Assembly: GCA_037013495.1 (NCBI GenBank) | Contig: CM072801.1 | Span: forward strand, 38,862,001-38,926,000 | Source: Hippophae tibetana | Lineage: Eukaryota; Streptophyta; Magnoliopsida; Rosales; Elaeagnaceae | Direction of reading: 5' to 3' | DNA length: 64,000 nt | Part shown: piece by piece, positions 1-10,599 of the stretch | Position numbering within the stretch: position 1 is the stretch's first letter | How the letters are laid out: every line of letters begins with the position of its first letter | The notes under the pieces: generated by a model | What the model was told of the DNA's origin: nothing | Database searches by the model: none | The model's input: only the letters and a program-made list of their open reading frames with translations | Translations under genes and position numbers: made by a program

Positions 1-280
1 AAATTCTTTGAACCTTTTTCTTGTGTCATGTTTTCTATGTTCAATCTGTTTTTGTTATTGTAAGAAAAAATAGAGATACTACAGTTCATAGTTTCAAGAA
101 AAACTTGGTTATTAATATCGATAGCAATATTAAACTGTTGTAACTTTTAATTCGTGCATCAAAATGACTATTGTACTATTTAAAACCGTAGCTCTTTCGA
201 TACCTAAAAAGACAATAAAAGAATAGTTTAGTTATCAGCATTTTTTTAACCAAAATTACTTTGTTCACACTACTTGCTTA

Positions 281-297
281 CCTCTAATAGATAGGTG
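281..297 (+). repeat. Near-invariant 17-bp box, CCTCTAATAGATAGGTG
   Basis: This word occurs once per monomer in all three classes. The only deviation I noticed in its first ten bases is a C-to-T change at 15764. Flanking sequence on both sides is class-specific (CTTAC versus CCGAC before it; GCATCTC, CCATCTC, TATGTCG or AATCTC after it), so the box is more conserved than its surroundings. It could be a protein-binding site or simply a slowly changing block. No function can be assigned from sequence. Confidence 0.85.
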
Positions 298-924
298 GTA
301 TGTCGTTGCGTTGTTTTCTGTTCTTGTTCTTTTGGGTTAAAATTTAATCATCTTAACACTATTCTAAGCAATTTAATCATTTTTAATCCTTTGAGTTCCT
401 ACATTGTCTGCCTAAAGTTTTGCATCATTTGGTATCAAAGCCTTTGTTGCTGAAAATATGTTATCTATCTTCTTATATTTATTTTTTGAATTTTACATTA
501 AAAAAACTTTATCCATTGAATTTAATGTGTTTTCATAAGACAAAAATCACAAAGAAAGATAGATATTTGTATACCTAGTATTGTGTTTTCTTACAATTTT
601 GTTGTCATTATTTTTTCTTTCGATTTAATTACCTTGTTTTCTTTAAATTCTTTGTACCTTTTTCTTGTTTTATGTTTTCTGTTTCAAACTATTTTTTCTT
701 TTGAAAGAAACAATAGAGCTACTGTAGTTCGTAGTTTCAAGTAAAACTAGGTTATTAATATGGGTGCCAACTTTAAACTGTTGTAACTTTTAATTCGTGC
801 ATCGAAATGACTATTATAATGTATCAAATCGTAACTCTTTCGATTCCAAAAAACACATTGAAAGAATAGTTTAGTTATCGGCATTTTTTTACAACAATAT
901 TACTTTGTTCACACTACTTGCCGA

Positions 925-1569
925 CCTCTAATAGATAGGTGGCATCTCATTGCGTTGCAATCTGTTGTTGTTCTTTTGGGTTCCAATTTGATCTTCTTAA
1001 CGCATTTCGAAGCAATTTACTCATTCTTAATCCTTTGAGTTACTATGTTGTTCGCCTAAAGGTTCCGCTTCATTTTGTATCAAAGCCTTGGTTGTTGAAA
1101 ATATGGTATCTATCTTCATATATTCATTTTTTGAATTTTAAATTTAAAAAAATTTTGTCCATTGAATTTTCTGTGTTTTCATTAGACACAAATCACAAAG
1201 AAAGATAGATATTTGTATACCATGTCTTGTGTTTTCTTTTAATTTTGTTGTCATTATTTTGTCTTTTGATTTCATTTCCTTTCTTTCTTTAAATTCTATG
1301 TAACTTTTTCTTGTGTCATGTTTTCTGTGTTCAATATATTTTTTTATTGAAAGAAACAATAGAGCTACTACAGTTCTTAGTTTCAAGAAAAACTTGGTTA
1401 TTAATATCGATAGCAATATTAAACTGTTGTAACTTTTAATTCGTGCATCAAAATGACTATTGTACTATTTAAAATCGTAGCTCTTTCGATACCTAAAAAG
1501 ACAATAAAAGAATAGTTTAGTTATCAGCATTTTTTTAACCAAAATTACTTTGTTCACACTACTTGCTTA
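925..1569 (+). repeat. Class B monomer (representative)
   Basis: Class B units follow GCCGAC. Diagnostic words are GGGTTCCAATTTGATC, GAGTTACTATGTTGTTCGCC, AGGTTCCGCTTCATTTTG, CATTAGACACAAATCAC, and late in the unit CAGTTC(A/T)TAGTTTCAAG and ATATCGATAGCAATATT. Several sub-families exist. One has TATCAAAGCCTTGGTTG (as here), one has TATGAAAGCTTTGGTTGCAG (3503, 6083, 11244 and others), and one has TTTTTCGCC with TTTAAAACAATTTTG (2214, 8665, 9955, 40929, 42219, 43509). Neighbouring copies of one sub-family cluster in the array, as expected if amplification is local. Confidence 0.93.
1401..1422. repeat. 7-bp-arm inverted repeat in class B units
   Basis: TTAATAT and ATATTAA form perfect arms around the 8-nt spacer CGATAGCA. 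The same dyad lies about 477 bp into most B units. The equivalent place in A units reads TTAATATGGGTGGCAACTTTAA and is no longer symmetrical. Dyad symmetries capable of cruciform formation have been reported in centromeric satellites of several organisms. Any role here is inference. Confidence 0.7.
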
Positions 1570-2213
1570 CCTCTAATAGATAGGTGGCATCTCATTGCGT
1601 TGTTTTCTGTTCTTGTTCTTTTGGGTTAAAATTTAATAATCTTAACACTATTCTAAGCAATTTAATCATTTTTAATCCTTTGAGTTCCTACATTGTCTGC
1701 CTAAAGTTTTGCATCATTTGGTATCAAAGCCTTTGTTGCTGAAAATATGTTATCTATCTTCTTATATTTAAGTTTTTGAATTTTACATTAAAAAAAACTT
1801 TATCCACTGAATTTTTGTGTTTTCATAAGACACCAATCACAAAGAAAGATAGATATTTGTATACCAAGTCTTGTGTTTTCTTACAATTTTGTTGTCATTA
1901 TTTTGTCTTTCGATTTAATTTCCTTGTTTTCTTTAAATTCTTTGTACCTTTTTCTTGTTTTATGTTTTCTGTTTCAACCTATTTTTTCTTTTGATGGAAA
2001 CAATAGAGCTACTGTAGTTCGTAGTTTCAAGTAAAACTAGGTTATTAATATGGGTGGCAACTTTAAACTGTTGTAACTTTTAATTCGTGCATCGAAATAA
2101 CTATTATAATGCATCAAATCGTAGCTCTTTCGATTCCAAAAAACACACTCAAACAATAGTTTAGTTATCGCCATTTTTTACGCCAATATTACTTTGTTCA
2201 CGCCACTTGCCGA
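1570..2213 (+). repeat. Class A monomer (representative)
   Basis: Class A units follow the bases GCTTAC. Diagnostic words are GGGTTAAAATTTAATC in the first 75 bp, GAGTTCCTACATTGTCTGCC, TTTGGTATCAAAGCC at about unit position 148-162, TTTCATAAGAC, and late in the unit GTAGTTCGTAG and AATATGGGTGGCAAC. A and B are alignable end to end and look roughly 80% alike by eye, so they are diverged copies of one ancestor. A units alternate with B through most of the window. No internal sub-repeat of the 645-bp unit is apparent. Confidence 0.93.
1719..1731 (+). other. Primer-binding-site-like segment in class A units
   Basis: TGGTATCAAAGCC differs at one base from TGGTATCAGAGC(C), the primer-binding site that pairs with plant initiator tRNA-Met in many LTR retrotransposons. 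It is preceded by CATCATT, so a CA dinucleotide lies two bases upstream, the spacing seen between an LTR end and its primer-binding site. The segment recurs in A and C units. Most B units read TTGTATCAAAGCC or TTGTATGAAAGC. The likeness may be a relic of a retrotransposon origin or coincidence. Confidence 0.3.
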
Positions 2214-3502
2214 CCTCTAATAGATAGGTGGCATCTCATTGCGTTGTAATCTGTTGTTGTTCTTTTGGGTTCCAATTTGATCTTCTTAACCCATTTCGAA
2301 GCAATTTACTCATTCTTAATCCTTTGAGTTACTATGTTTTTCGCCTAAAGGTTCCGCTTCATTTTGTATCAAAGCCTTGGTTGTTAAAAATATGGTATCT
2401 ATCTTCATATATTCATTTTTTGAATTTTACATTTAAAACAATTTTGTCCATTGAATTTTCTGTGTTTTCATTATACACAAATCACAAAGAAAGATAGATA
2501 TTTGTATACCATGTCTTGTGTTTTCTTTTAATTTTGTTGTCATTATTTTGTCTTTCGATTTCATTTCCTTTCTTTCTTTAAATTCTATGTAACTTTTTCT
2601 TGTGTCATGTTTTCTGTGTTCAATATATTTTTTTTTTGAAAGAAACAATAGAGCTACTACAGTTCTTAGTTTCAAGAAAAACTTGGTTATTAATATCGAT
2701 AGCAATATTAAACTGTTGTAACTTTTAATTCGTGCATCAAAATGACTATTGTACTATTTAAAATCGTAGCTCTTTCGATACCTAAAAAGACAATAAAAGA
2801 ATAGTTTAGTTATCAGCATTATTTTAACCAAAATTACTTTGTTCACACTACTTGCTTACCTCTAATAGATAGGTGGCATCTCATTGCGTTGTTTTCTGTT
2901 CTTGTTCTTTTGGGTTAAAATTTAATCATCTTAACACTATTCTAAGCAATTTAATCATTTTTAATCCTTTGAGTTCCTACATTGTCTGCCTAAAGTTTTG
3001 CATCATTTGGTATCAAAGCCTTTGTTGCTGAAAATATGTTATCTATCTTCTTATATTTAATTTTTTGAATTTTACATTAAAAAAAACTTTATCCATTGAA
3101 TTTTTGTCTTTTCATAAGACAAAAATCACAAAGAAAGATAGATATTTGTATACCTAGTCTTGTGTTTTCTTACAAATTTGTTGTCATTATTTTCTCTTTC
3201 GATTTAATTTCCTTGTTTTCTTTAAATTCTTTGTACCTTTTTCTTGTTTTATGTTTTCTGTTTCAACCTATTTTTTCTTTTGATGGAAACAATAGAGCTA
3301 CTGTAGTTCGTAGTTTCAAGTAAAACTAGGTTATTAATATGGGTGGCAACTTTAAACTGTTGTAACTTTTAATTCGTGCATCGAAATAACTATTATAATG
3401 CATCAAATCGTAGCTCTTTCGATTCCAAAAAACACACTGAAACAATAGTTTAGTTATCGGCATTTTTAACGCCAATATTACTTTGTTCACGCCACTTGCC
3501 GA

Positions 3503-6500
3503 CCTCTAATAGATAGGTGCCATCTCATTGTGTTGTAATTTGTTCTTGTTCTTTTGGGTTCCAATTTGATCTTCTTAACCCATTTCTAAGCAATTTACTC
3601 ATTCTTAATCCTTTGAGTTACTATGTTGTTCGCCTAAAGGTTCCGCTTCATTTTGTATGAAAGCTTTGGTTGCAGAAAATATGGTATCTATCTTCATATA
3701 TTCATTTTTTTGAATTTTACATTTAAAAAAACTTTGTCCATTAAATATTCTGTGTTTCCATTAGACACAAATCACAAAAAAGTTAGATATTTGTATACCA
3801 TATCTTGTGTTTTCTTTTAATTTTGTTGTCATTATTTTGTCTTTCGATTTCATTTCCTTTCTTTCTTTAAATTCTTTGTACCTTTTTCTTGTGTCATGTT
3901 TTCTATGTTCAATCTGTTTTTGTTATTGTAAGAAACAATAGAGATACTACAGTTCATAGTTTCAAGAAAAACTTGGTTATTAATATCGATAGCAATATTA
4001 AACTGTTGTAACTTTTAATTAGTGCATCAAAATGACTATTGTACTATTTAAAACCGTAGCTCTTTCGATACCTAAAAAGACAATAAAAGAATAGTTTAGT
4101 TATCAGCATTTTGTTAACCAAAATTACTTTGTTCACACTACTTGCTTACCTCTAATAGATAGGTGGTATGTCGTTGCGTTGTTTTCTGTTCTGGTTCTTT
4201 TGGGTTAAAATTTAATCATCTTAACACTATTCTAAGCAATTTAATCATTTTTAATCCTTTGAGTTCCTACATTGTCTGCCTAAAGTTTTGCATCATTTGG
4301 TATCAAAGCCTTTGTTGTTGAAAATATGTTATCTATCTTCTTATATTTAATTTTTTGAATTTTACATTAAAAAAAACTTTATCCATTGAATTTTTGTGTT
4401 TTCATAAGACAAAAATCACAAAGAAAGATAGATATTTGTATACCTAGTCTTGTGTTTTCTTACAATTTTGTTGTCATTATTTTGTCTTTCGATTTAATTT
4501 CCTTGTTTTCTTTAAATTCTTTGTACCTTTTTATTGTTTTATGTTTTCTGTTTCAACCTATTTTTTCTTTTGATGGAAAAAATAGAGCTACTGTAGTTCG
4601 TAGTTTCAAGTAAAACTAGGTTATTAATATGGGTGGAAACTTTAAACTGTTGTAACTATTAATTCGTGCATCGAAATGACTATTATAATGTATCAAATCG
4701 TAGCTCTTACGATTCCAAAAAACACACTGAAAGAATAGTTTAGTTATTGCCATTTTTTTACCCAATATTAATTTGTTTACGCTACTTGCCGACCTCTAAT
4801 AGATAGGTGCCATCTCATTGTGTTGTAATCTGTTGTTATTGTTTTGGGTTCCAATTTGATCTTCTTAACCCATTTCGAAGCAATTTACTCATTCTTAATC
4901 CTTTGAGTTACTGTGTTGTTTTCCTAAAGGTTCCGCTTCATTTTGTATCAAAGCCTTGGTTGCTGAAAATATGTTATCTATCTTCATATATTCATTTTTT
5001 GAATTTTACATTTAAAAAAACTTTGTCCATTAAATATTCTGTGTTTCCATTAGACACAAATCACAAAAAAGTTAGATATTTGTATACCATATCTTGTGTT
5101 TTCTTTTAATTTTGTTGTCATTATTTTGTCTTTCGATTTCATTTCCTTTCTTTCTTTAAATTCTATGTACCTTTTTCTTGTTTCATGTTTTCTTTGTTCA
5201 ATCTATTCTAGTTATTGAAAGAGACAATAGAGATACTACAGTTCATAGTTTCAAGAAAAACTTGGTTATTAATATCGATAGCAATATTAAACTGTTGTAA
5301 CTTTTAATTCGTGCATCGAAATGACTATTGTACTATTTAAAATCGTAGCTCTTTCGATACCTAAAAAGACAATAAAAGAATAGTTTAGTTATCAGCATTT
5401 TTTTAACCAAAATTACTTTGTTCACACTACTTGCTTACCTCTAATAGATAGGTGGCATCTCATTGCGTTGTTTTCTGTTCTTGTTCTTTTGGGTTAAAAT
5501 TTAATCATCTTAACACTATTCTAAGCAATTTAATCATTTTTAATCCTTTGAGTTCCTACATTGTCTGCCTAAAGTTTTGGATCATTTGGTATCAAAGCCT
5601 TTGTTGCTGAAAATATGTTATCTATCTTCTTATATTTAATTTTTTGAATTTTACATTAAAAAAAACTTTATCCATTGAATTTTATGTGTTTTCATAAGAC
5701 AAAAATCACAAAGAAAGATAGATATTTGTATACCTAGTCTTGTGTTTTCTTACAATTTTGTTGTCATTATTTTGTCTTTCGATTTAATTTCCTTGTTTTC
5801 TTTAAATTCTTTGTACCTTTTTATTGTTTTATGTTTTCTGTTTCAACCTATTTTTTCTTTTGATGGAAACAATAGAGCTACTGTAGTTCGTAGTTTCAAG
5901 TAAAACTAGGTTATTAATATGGGTGGCAACTTTAAACTGTTTTAACTTTTAATTCGTGCATCGAAATAACTATTATAATGCATCAAATCGTAGCTTTTTC
6001 GATTCCAAAAAACACACTGAAACAATAGTTTAGTTATCGGCATTTTTTACGCCAATATTACTTTGTTCACGCCACTTGCCGACCTCTAATAGATAGGTGC
6101 CATCTCATTGTGTTGTAATTTGTTCTTGTTCTTTTGGGTTCCAATTTGATCTTCTTAACCCATTTCTAAGCAATTTACTCATTCTTAATCCTTTGAGTTA
6201 CTATGTTGTTCGCCTAAAGGTTCCGCTTCATTTTGTATGAAAGCTTTGGTTGCAGAAAATATGGTATCTATCTTCATATATTCATTTTTTTGAATTTTAC
6301 ATTTAAAAAAACTTTGTCCATTAAATATTCTGTGTTTCCATTAGACACAAATCACAAAAAAAGTTAGATATTTGTATACCATGTCTTGTGTTTTGTTTTA
6401 ATTTTGTTGTCATTATTTTGTCTTTCGATTTCATTTCCTTTCTTTCTTTAAATTCTTTGAACCTTTTTCTTGTGTCATGTTTTCTATGTTCAATCTGTTT

Positions 6501-8664
6501 TTGTTATTGTAAGAAAAAATAGAGATACTACAGTTCATAGTTTCAAGAAAAACTTGGTTATTAATATCGATAGCAATATTAAACTGTTGTAACTTTTAAT
6601 TCGTGCATCAAAATGACTATTGTACTATTTAAAACCGTAGCTCTTTCGATACCTAAAAAGACAATAAAAGAATAGTTTAGTTATCAGCATTTTTTTAACC
6701 AAAATTACTTTGTTCACACTACTTGCTTACCTCTAATAGATAGGTGGTATGTCGTTGCGTTGTTTTCTGTTCTTGTTCTTTTGGGTTAAAATTTAATCAT
6801 CTTAACACTATTCTAAGCAATTTAATCATTTTTAATCCTTTGAGTTCCTACATTGTCTGCCTAAAGTTTTGCATCATTTGGTATCAAAGCCTTTGTTGCT
6901 GAAAATATGTTATCTATCTTCTTATATTTATTTTTTGAATTTTACATTAAAAAAACTTTATCCATTGAATTTAATGTGTTTTCATAAGACAAAAATCACA
7001 AAGAAAGATAGATATTTGTATACCTAGTATTGTGTTTTCTTACAATTTTGTTGTCATTATTTTTTCTTTCGATATAATTACCTTGTTTTCTTTAAATTCT
7101 TTGTACCTTTTTCTTGTTTTATGTTTTCTGTTTCAAACTATTTTTTCTTTTGAAAGAAACAATAGAGCTACTGTAGTTCGTAGTTTCAAGTAAAACTAGG
7201 TTATTAATATGAGTGCCAACTTTAAACTGTTGTAACTTTTAATTCGTGCATCGAAAATGACTATTATAATGTATCAAATCGTAACTCTTTCGATTCCAAA
7301 AAACACATTGAAAGAATAGTTTAGTTATCGGCATTTTTTTACAACAATATTACTTTGTTCACACTACTTGCCGACCTCTAATAGATAGGTGGCATCTCAT
7401 TGCGTTGCAATCTGTTGTTGTTCTTTTGGGTTCCAATTTGATCTTCTTAACCCATTTCGAAGCAATTTACTCATTCTTAATCCTTTGAGTTACTATGTTG
7501 TTCGCCTAAAGGTTCCGCTTCATTTTGTATCAAAGCCTTGGTTGTTGAAAATATGGTATCTATCTTCATATATTCATTTTTTGAATTTTAAATTTAAAAA
7601 AATTTTGTCCATTGAATTTTCTGTGTTTTCATTAGACACAAATCACAAAGAAAGATAGATATTTGTATACCATGTCTTGTGTTTTCTTTTAATTTTGTTG
7701 TCATTATTTTGTCTTTTGATTTCATTTCCTTTCTTTCTTTAAATTCTATGTAACTTTTTCTTGTGTCATGTTTTCTGTGTTCAATATATTTTTTTATTGA
7801 AAGAAACAATAGAATTACTACAGTTCTTAGTTTCAAGAAAAACTTGGTTATTAATATCGATAGCAATATTAAACTGTTGTAACTTTTAATTCGTGCATCA
7901 AAATGACTATTGTACTATTTAAAATCGTAGCTCTTTCGATACCTAAAAAGACAATAAAAGAATAGTTTAGTTATCAGCATTTTTTTAACCAAAATTACTT
8001 TGTTCACACTACTTGCTTACCTCTAATAGATAGGTGGCATATCATTGCGTTGTTTTCTGTTCTTGTTCTTTTGGGTTAAAATTTAATCATCTTAACACTA
8101 TTTTAAGCAATTTAATCATTTTTAATCCTTTGAGTTCCTACATTGTCTGCCTAAAGTTTTGCATCATTTGGTATCAAAGCCTTTGTTGCTGAAAATATGT
8201 TATCTATCTTCTTATATTTAATTTTTTGAATTTTACATTAAAAAAAACTTTATCCATTGAATTTTTGTGTTTTCATAAGACAAAAATCACAAAGAAAGAT
8301 AGATATTTGTATACCTAGTCTTGTGTTTTCTTACAATTTTGTTGTCATTATTTTGTCTTTCGATTTAATTTCCTTGTTTTCTTTAAATTCTTTGTACCTT
8401 TTTCTTGTTTTATGTTTTCTGTTTCAACCTATTTTTTCTTTTGACAGAAACAATAGAGCTACTGTAGTTCGTAGTTTCAAGTAACACTAGGTTATTAATA
8501 TGGGTGGCAACTTTAAACTGTTGTAACTTTTAATTTATGCATCGAAATGACTATTATAATGTATCAAATCGTAACTCTTTCGATTCCAAAAAACACATTG
8601 AAAGAATAGTTTAGTTATCGGCATTTTTTTACAACAATATTACTTTGTTTACACTACTTGCCGA
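3503..8664 (+). repeat. Long segmental duplication, first copy (partner 28019-33179)
   Basis: Eight units (3503 to 8020) match 28019-33179 at a constant offset of 24,516 bp. Detectable homology runs from about 3.25 kb to about 8.81 kb. Shared rare variants include TTCTGGTTCTTTTGG (about 4190), a six-A run in CACAAAAAAGTTAG (about 3776), ATTAGTGCATC, CTCTTACGATTCC, TTGCCTTTTG-like changes at 4.9 kb, TCTAGTTATTGAAAGAGAC, GGCATATCATTGCG and AAGTAACACTAGG. Within it, 6450-8019 also repeats the first 1.57 kb of the window. Confidence 0.85.
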
Positions 8665-10599
8665 CCTCTAATAGATAGGTGGCATCTCATTGCGTTGTAA
8701 TCTGTTGTTGTTCTTTTGGGTTCCAATTTGATCTTCTTAACCCATTTCGAAGCAATTTACTCATTCTTAATCCTTTGAGTTACTATGTTTTTCGCCTAAA
8801 GGTTCCGCTTCATTTTGTATCAAAGCCTTGGTTGTTAAAAATATGGTATCTATCTTCATATATTCATTTTTTTAATTTTACATTTAAAACAATTTTGTCC
8901 ATTGAATTTTCTGTGTTTTCATTATACACAAATCACAAAGAAAGATAGATATTTGTATACCATGTCTTGTGTTTTCTTTTAATTTTGTTGTCATTATTTT
9001 GTCTTTCGATTTCATTTCCTTTCTTTCTTTAAATTCTATGTAACTTTTTCTTGTGTCATGTTTTCTGTGTTCAATATATTTTTTTATTGAAAGAAACAAT
9101 AGAGCTACTACAGTTCTTAGTTTCAAGAAAAACTTGGTTATTAATATCGATAGCAATATTAAACTGTTGTAACTTTTAATTCGTGCATCAAAATGACTAT
9201 TGTACTATTTAAAATCGTAGCTCTTTCGATACCTAAAAAGACAATAAAAGAATAGTTTAGTTATCAGCATTATTTTAACCAAAATTACTTTGTTCACACT
9301 ACTTGCTTACCTCTAATAGATAGGTGGCATCTCATTGCGTTGTTTTCTGTTCTTGTTCTTTTGGGTTAAAATTTAATCATCTTAACACTATTTTAAGCAA
9401 TTTAATCATTTTTAATCCTTTGAGTTCCTACATTATCTGCCTAAAGTTTTGCATCATTTGGTATCAAAGCCTTTGTTGCTGAAAATATGTTATCTATCTT
9501 CTTATATTTAATTTTTTGAATTTTACATTAAAAAAAACTTTATCCATTGAATTTTTGTGTTTTCATAAGACAAAAATCACAAAGAAAGATAGATATTTGT
9601 ATACCTAGTCTTGTGTTTTCTTACAATTTTGTTGTCATTATTTTGTCTTTCGATTTAATTTCCTTGTTTTCTTTAAATTCTTTGTACCTTTTTCTTGTTT
9701 TATGTTTTCTGTTTCAACCTATTTTTTCTTTTGAAAGAAACAATAGAGCTACTGTAGTTCGTAGTTTCAAGTAACACTAGGTTATTAATATGGGTGGCAA
9801 CTTTAAACTGTTGTAACTTTTAATTTATGCATCGAAATGACTATTATAATGTATCAAATCGTAACTCTTTCGATTCCAAAAAACACATTGAAAGAATAGT
9901 TTAGTTATCGGCATTTTTTTACAACAATATTACTTTGTTTACACTACTTGCCGACCTCTAATAGATAGGTGGCATCTCATTGCGTTGTAATCTGTTGTTG
10001 TTCTTTTGGGTTCCAATTTGATCTTCTTAACCCATTTCGAAGCAATTTACTCATTCTTAATCCTTTGAGTTACTATGTTTTTCGCCTAAAGGTTCCGCTT
10101 CATTTTGTATCAAAGCCTTGGTTGTTAAAAATATGGTATCTATCTTCATATATTCATTTTTTTAATTTTACATTTAAAACAATTTTGTCCATTGAATTTT
10201 CTGTGTTTTCATTATACACAAATCACAAAGAAAGATAGATATTTGTATACCATGTCTTGTGTTTTCTTTTAATTTTGTTGTCATTATTTTGTCTTTCGAT
10301 TTCATTTCCTTTCTTTCTTTAAATTCTATGTAACTTTTTCTTGTGTCATGTTTTCTGTGTTCAATATATTTTTTTATTGAAAGAAACAATAGAGCTACTA
10401 CAGTTCTTAGTTTCAAGAAAAACTTGGTTATTAATATCGATAGCAATATTAAACTGTTGTAACTTTTAATTCGTGCAACAAAATGACTATTGTACTATTT
10501 AAAATCGTAGCTCTTTCGATACCTAAAAAGACAATAAAAGAATAGTTTAGTTATCAGCATTATTTTAACCAAAATTACTTTGTTCACACTACTTGCTTA
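8665..10599 (+). repeat. Homogenised B-A dimers, period 1290 bp
   Basis: Units 8665 (B), 9310 (A) and 9955 (B) form an almost perfect 1290-bp tandem. B units carry TATGTTTTTCGCC, TTGTTAAAAATATGG, TTTTTTTAATTTTAC and CATTATACACAAATC. A units carry TCAGCATTATTTTAACC and ACTATTTTAAGC. The same dimer reappears at 40929-44153, at an offset of 32,264 bp. Confidence 0.88.

Larger units (their letters stand above)
1..1569 (+). repeat. Segment with copies near 6.4 and 31.0 kb
   Basis: A partial B unit, the A unit at 281 and the B unit at 925 match 6450-8019 (offset 6449-6450) and 30966-32535. Shared rare variants are TTTGAACCTTTTTC, GTAAGAAAAAATAG, GGTGGTATGTCGTTG, TTTAATGTGTTTTC, CCTAGTATTGTG and GGGTGCCAAC. 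Copies 2 and 3 share an extra A (CGAAAATGAC) that copy 1 lacks. Copy 2 alone reads GAGTGCCAAC where the other two read GGGTGCCAAC. Confidence 0.85.
1570..3502 (+). repeat. A-B-A block with a copy at 24796-26727
   Basis: Units 1570 (A), 2214 (B) and 2859 (A) correspond to 24796, 25440 and 26084 at an offset of 23,226 bp, reduced by one after a T deletion near 25565. Shared markers are ATATTTAAGTTTTTG, TATCCACTGAA, AGACACCAATCAC, CACTCAAACAATAG, TTTAAAACAATTTTG and TTTTTGTCTTTTC. The copies differ at a few positions, for example GTGTTTTC at about 1816-1823 versus GTCTTTTC downstream. Confidence 0.8.

Noticed and set aside
939-1208. Recurrent ~89-codon open frame in B units (also 2228, 7389, 8679, 9969, 31905, 39653, 40943, 42233, 43523 and others)
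   Set aside because: It starts with GTG, not ATG. It recurs only because the monomer recurs, it is broken by single-base indels in sister units (for example 25565 and 35230), and the product is a low-complexity Leu/Phe/Ser/Cys string expected from T-rich DNA.
1144-1416. 90-codon minus-strand open frame (also 2433, 7594, 8884, 10174, 25658, 32110, 41148, 42438 and 43728)
   Set aside because: It starts with TTG, overlaps the plus-strand frame, and is absent from most B units. The Lys/Glu-rich product is the antisense of T-rich repeat.
1710-1735. A complete LTR retrotransposon
   Set aside because: Apart from the primer-binding-site-like word there is no gag-pol reading frame, no paired LTRs and no polypurine tract that I could support.
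4386-4613. 75-codon plus-strand open frame in A units with a hydrophobic stretch resembling a membrane segment
   Set aside because: TTG start, no upstream context, and hydrophobicity follows from TTT/CTT/TTG codons. Other A units lack it.
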